Assembly (NCBI GenBank): GCA_944390905.1
Contig: CALXRR010000006.1
Location: forward strand, 1-53,626
DNA from: an uncultured Alphaproteobacteria bacterium
Lineage (GTDB): Bacteria > Pseudomonadota > Alphaproteobacteria > RF32 > CAG-239
Direction: 5' to 3'
DNA length: 53,626 nt
This document shows, piece after piece, positions 51,737 through 53,626 of this stretch. Position 1 is the stretch's first letter. Every line of letters starts with the position of its first letter. Under the pieces are notes generated by a model. That model saw only the letters and a list, made by a program, of their open reading frames with translations, was not told the DNA's origin and did no database searches. Position numbers and translations under genes: made by a program.

Positions 51737-52429
51737 TTAAGCAACTTTTTTTTCATCCGGATCACGGAGAACATAACCACGCCCCCATACGGTTTCGATA
51801 TAATTTTTACCGCCGGAAGCTTTTTCCAGTTTCTTTCTGAGTTTGCAAATAAATACGTCAATAATCTTGAGTTCCGGCTCATCAATACCGCCATACAAGT
51901 GGTTAAGGAACTGGTCTTTATTTAGGGTAGAACCTTTGCGCAAAGACAACAACTCCATGATACCGTATTCTTTGCCGGTGAGGTGCAAAGTTTTAGTTCC
52001 GACGGTTACGGTCTGAGTATCGAGGTTGACCTCGACATCACCGGTACGAATAATCGAGTTAGAGTGGCCTTTAGAGCGTCTGACCACCGCCTGAATACGT
52101 GCCAAGAGTTCAGACTTATCAAAAGGCTTGGTGAGGTAGTCATCAGCGCCAAATCCAAGACCTTTAACCTTTTTATCCGGCTCGGTTAAACCGGAGAGGA
52201 TTAGCACCGGAGTATTAATTTTGGCAGCGCGCAGATTTTTCAGCACTTCATAACCATTCATATCCGGCAGCATCAAATCCAAAATGATGATATCATAATC
52301 ATATAATTTACCGATTTCCAAACCATCTTCACCCAAGTCAGTAGTATCAACAATCATGCCTTCTTTTTTGAGCATGGTTTCAATACTTTGAGAAACGGCG
52401 TAATCATCTTCAACCAATAAAACCCGCAT
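51737..52429 (-). CDS. ctrA: Cell-cycle response regulator CtrA
   Basis: The 230-aa OmpR-type regulator has a receiver with [10 protein letters not shown] (acidic pair), [14 protein letters not shown] (phospho-Asp in DLMLPD) and [14 protein letters not shown] (Lys). The winged helix has [40 protein letters not shown], which is the strongly conserved CtrA recognition block, and [13 protein letters not shown]. It binds TTAA-N7-TTAA sites and controls cell cycle and flagellar genes in alphaproteobacteria. Several TTAA half-sites upstream (52489-52542) suggest autoregulation. Single gene with a shared terminator. Confidence 0.95.
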   Translation of the reverse strand: MRVLLVEDDYAVSQSIETMLKKEGMIVDTTDLGEDGLEIGKLYDYDIIILDLMLPDMNGYEVLKNLRAAKINTPVLILSGLTEPDKKVKGLGFGADDYLTKPFDKSELLARIQAVVRRSKGHSNSIIRTGDVEVNLDTQTVTVGTKTLHLTGKEYGIMELLSLRKGSTLNKDQFLNHLYGGIDEPELKIIDVFICKLRKKLEKASGGKNYIETVWGRGYVLRDPDEKKVA

Positions 52430-52488
52430 AATATTCAGCTCCTTATAAACAATTTGTTTTCTAATGGCTTTATCATAGACATGATTTA

Positions 52489-52542
52489 TTAATTTGTTAA
52501 TATATTTATTAATATTTTTTGGAATCTGTTAATAATTCTTAA
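52489..52542 (-). promoter_or_regulatory. Cluster of TTAA half-sites upstream of ctrA
   Basis: Five TTAA tetramers at 52489, 52497, 52509, 52529 and 52539. Start-to-start distances are 8, 12, 20 and 10, so none is an exact CtrA pair (11). The A/T-rich context makes chance likely, but ctrA autoregulation is common. Confidence 0.35.
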
Positions 52543-52570
52543 CAAGCTAATTATCCTCTCCCGATATAAT

Positions 52571-52617
52571 CCTCTCCCGTGCAGGGAGAGGTCGACGACT
52601 GAGTCGTCTGGAGAGGG
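52571..52617. repeat. Double-hairpin intergenic repeat, right copy
   Basis: CCTCTCCC (52571-52578) with GGGAGAGG (52584-52591), then GACGAC (52594-52599), TGA, GTCGTC (52603-52608), then GGAGAGGG. It has the same order of elements and orientation as 1-45, with compensatory changes in the second stem. Confidence 0.65.
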
Positions 52618-52638
52618 AAGCTGTGCCAGCTTCACCCC

Positions 52639-52696
52639 CTAAGTTAGCTGTTGAGGAATAGGGGTAAAGAAGCCGCGCCACGATGCTCGTGGAGCC
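52639..52696 (+). repeat. Interspersed GTTAGC repeat, copy C
   Basis: It begins CTAAGTTAGCTGTTGAGG, preceded by GCTTCACCC, and ends near CACGATGCTCGTGGAGCC. Weaker relative of copies A, B and D. Confidence 0.45.
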
Positions 52697-52751
52697 CTAG
52701 GTTAGCTGTGGTTTGTTTCGTGCCCAGAAAATCGCGTTGCTTAAATAGTGC
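52697..52751 (+). repeat. Interspersed GTTAGC repeat, copy D
   Basis: CTAGGTTAGCTGTGGTTTG, then TTTCGTGCCC, TCGCGTTGCTT and TAGTGC. It aligns nearly base for base with copy B (424-477, minus strand). Confidence 0.65.
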
Positions 52752-52772
52752 TCGTTGCCTATCATCTTGCAC

Positions 52773-52810
52773 TGTCATCCTCGGACAAGCGAAGCGCGCC
52801 CCTCGGATCT
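52773..52810. repeat. Short direct repeat CCTCGGA
   Basis: GTCATCCTCGGA and CCCTCGGATCT flank a GC-rich centre (CAAGCGAAGCGCGC). This looks like a rearranged CTCGG-type dispersed element. No coding frame. Confidence 0.4.
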
Positions 52811-52877
52811 ATGCTTAATTTAGATAAAGTATCTATGTTTAATCTTAAACTTACGCCATTATAAAAAAACATCCACC

Positions 52878-52915
52878 ACAAGCTGGCACAGCTTGTGCCT
52901 CCGGCTTAGCCGGAG
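52878..52915. repeat. Tandem perfect hairpins
   Basis: ACAAGCTG (52878-52885), GCA, CAGCTTGT (52889-52896), then CTCCGGC (52899-52905), TTA, GCCGGAG (52909-52915). Two adjacent 8-bp and 7-bp stems. Read on the minus strand a run of T follows about 8 nt after the AAGCTG hairpin. Possible terminator pair or a repeat element. Confidence 0.5.
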
Positions 52916-53065
52916 CGATTCTCCCCTTCGTCTTACTCCTAGCTTTTCAAACCTCAACCCTCCTTCCATCCATTTCTTATCTCCCCTTAAACAGCTAGAC
53001 AAAATTAGCCAAATACCACCATCCTCTCTTGAAAAAGCACATTTCACCATTACATCAAAAACCAC
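52916..53065. other. Intergenic stretch, nothing recognised
   Basis: Pyrimidine-rich sequence with no open frame that has a ribosome site and no clear promoter until 53066. Confidence 0.4.
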
Positions 53066-53094
53066 TTGCAACCTTGGCGCCAAAGTGGTATTCT
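53066..53094 (+). promoter_or_regulatory. Promoter of the structured RNA
   Basis: TTGCAA (53066-53071), 17-bp spacer, TATTCT (53089-53094). The predicted start, near 53101, falls on the first base of the first RNA hairpin. Confidence 0.7.
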
Positions 53095-53100
53095 GAATCT

Positions 53101-53259
53101 GCAGTCGGATGAGCCGACCGCGGTGTCTACAAAACACCTGAATTCAAATATCCGCCCAGTGGCGGAGTGCTGGTAATATATTGAATAACAGCGACTGTCG
53201 AATTCACAGTTTTGTAGCTCCGCTCGCCTTAGTTTTCATGACTCTGGCGAGTTTGTTTT
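53101..53259 (+). ncRNA. Structured RNA or leader, unknown class
   Basis: Starts at the predicted transcription start and ends at a terminator. Hairpin 1: GTCGG (53104-53108), CCGAC (53114-53118). Main stem: CTACAAAA (53127-53134) with TTTTGTAG (53210-53217), and TGAATTC (53139-53145) with GAATTCA (53200-53206). It encloses TCCGCC/GGCGGA (53151-53166) and GCTG/CAGC (53169-53192), making a junction. An alternative GGTGT/ACACC hairpin (53122-53138) competes with the main stem. CAGTCG (53102-53107) can also pair with CGACTG (53192-53197). It lies just before a secreted-protein gene starting at 53287, so either a regulatory leader or an independent small RNA. Confidence 0.6.
53223..53259 (+). terminator. 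Terminator-like hairpin at the end of the RNA
   Basis: CTCGCC (53223-53228) and GGCGAG (53246-53251), then TTTGTTTT. It is 28 bases upstream of the start at 53287, so it could be an attenuator. Confidence 0.7.
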
Positions 53260-53286
53260 AACTATAAAAACAATGGAGCTTTTGTT

Positions 53287-53626
53287 ATGAAAATACGCTT
53301 TTTATTGCTAGGGACAAGTCTGTCCTTAATCCCCAGTTTAACCTCTGCTCAATGCGTAGCAACACAGGATTGTACCACTTTGGGCTATACCGAAACAAGC
53401 TGCTCCGGCGGCTCTGGTGTCAAATGCCCGTTTGGCAACTCCTGGGCTTGCTTCAAATCCGATTCGGAAGTCTGCCAGCAATACGGCTTTACTCTCACCT
53501 GCACCGGAGGACAAATCGGAGTCGGCAAAGCTTGTAACGGTAAATACTCCGAATGCACCTGCACATCTGGTTATATCTGGAACGATTCGTCTCAAAAATG
53601 TGAATATGATTATAAGACAAACTGCG
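53287..53626 (+). CDS. Secreted cysteine-rich protein, paralog of the one at 12441 (cut by window end)
   Basis: 113 codons are visible, with no stop. Signal peptide MKIRFLLLGTSLSLIPSLTSA, then QCVATQDCTTLGYTETSCSGG, KCPFGNSWACFKSDSEVC and EGF-like Cys spacing (CTGGQIGVGKACNGKYSECTC, YIWNDSSQKC). The signal peptide and first 60 residues closely match the gene at 12441, so the two are recent paralogs about 40 kb apart. The Shine-Dalgarno sequence GGAGC is 7 nt before ATG 53287. The upstream leader is structured (53101-53259), unlike the paralog. The C-terminal domain is beyond the window. Confidence 0.85.
   Translation, partial: MKIRFLLLGTSLSLIPSLTSAQCVATQDCTTLGYTETSCSGGSGVKCPFGNSWACFKSDSEVCQQYGFTLTCTGGQIGVGKACNGKYSECTCTSGYIWNDSSQKCEYDYKTNC

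Noticed and set aside
52878..52896. ACAAGCTG hairpin as sigma-54 or operator site
   Set aside because: TGGCAC in it is part of a perfect palindrome and lacks the -12 TTGC.
1..53626. CRISPR arrays, tRNA or rRNA genes, insertion sequences
   Set aside because: None seen by eye on either strand: no spaced identical direct repeats, no clover leaf, no transposase frame.

Overview
The window comes from a low-to-moderate GC alphaproteobacterium. The diagnostic genes are ctrA, a flbD-type sigma-54 activator, flaF, the FtsZ-curvature protein fzlA, and the gene order fliF-fliG-fliH-fliN-flbD-flhA-flhF-flhG. Two cysteine-rich secreted paralogs look to me like those of uncultured host-associated (gut) alphaproteobacteria; that placement is inference. 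Everything here was read by eye, with no database search and no folding program.

Layout. 1-895: no credible protein gene; repeats, a candidate structured RNA and a terminator. 896-3710: an unknown gene, then on the minus strand a lipoprotein, fzlA and a periplasmic binding protein. 3782-9342: flaF behind a textbook CtrA box, then a hook operon (fliK, flgD, flgE) behind a textbook sigma-54 promoter. 9434-13172: PEGA lipoprotein, peroxide/oxygen-defence genes (perR, rubrerythrin, flavodiiron protein) and a secreted cysteine-rich Lcl-domain protein. 13422-25333: one long flagellar operon from fliF to flhG, ending in a FliK-like gene and a membrane J-domain/SH3 protein. 25384-32505: argS, small lipoprotein, nitroreductase, SulP transporter, two linked unknowns (CxxC membrane protein and WCxSKH helical protein) and a cyclophilin. 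32582-36721: retropepsin / 7TM inactive transglutaminase / ATP-grasp trio, and a divergent papain-like secreted protein. 36732-41572: a 75-aa orphan and an RND pump. 41654-51678: envelope and translation genes (FtsB-like, M23 peptidase, bactofilin, smpB, PBP1A, prfB with a programmed frameshift, AsmA-like giant, HAD-like). 51737-52429: ctrA. 52430-53286: no protein gene; TTAA half-sites, the same repeats as at the left end, and a promoter-driven, multi-hairpin, terminator-ended RNA in front of a second cysteine-rich secreted gene that runs off the window.

How it fits together: CtrA (51.7-52.4 kb) probably switches on early flagellar genes such as flaF. FlbD (17.3 kb), made from the basal-body operon, probably activates the sigma-54 hook operon at 4.4 kb. 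This is the Caulobacter-type flagellar hierarchy, partly visible in one window. The most novel-looking item is the RNA at 53101-53259; next are the two-family repeats at both ends, the prfB frameshift site with a non-canonical GUU slip codon, and two poorly described small gene modules (30.6-31.8 kb and 32.6-36.7 kb).
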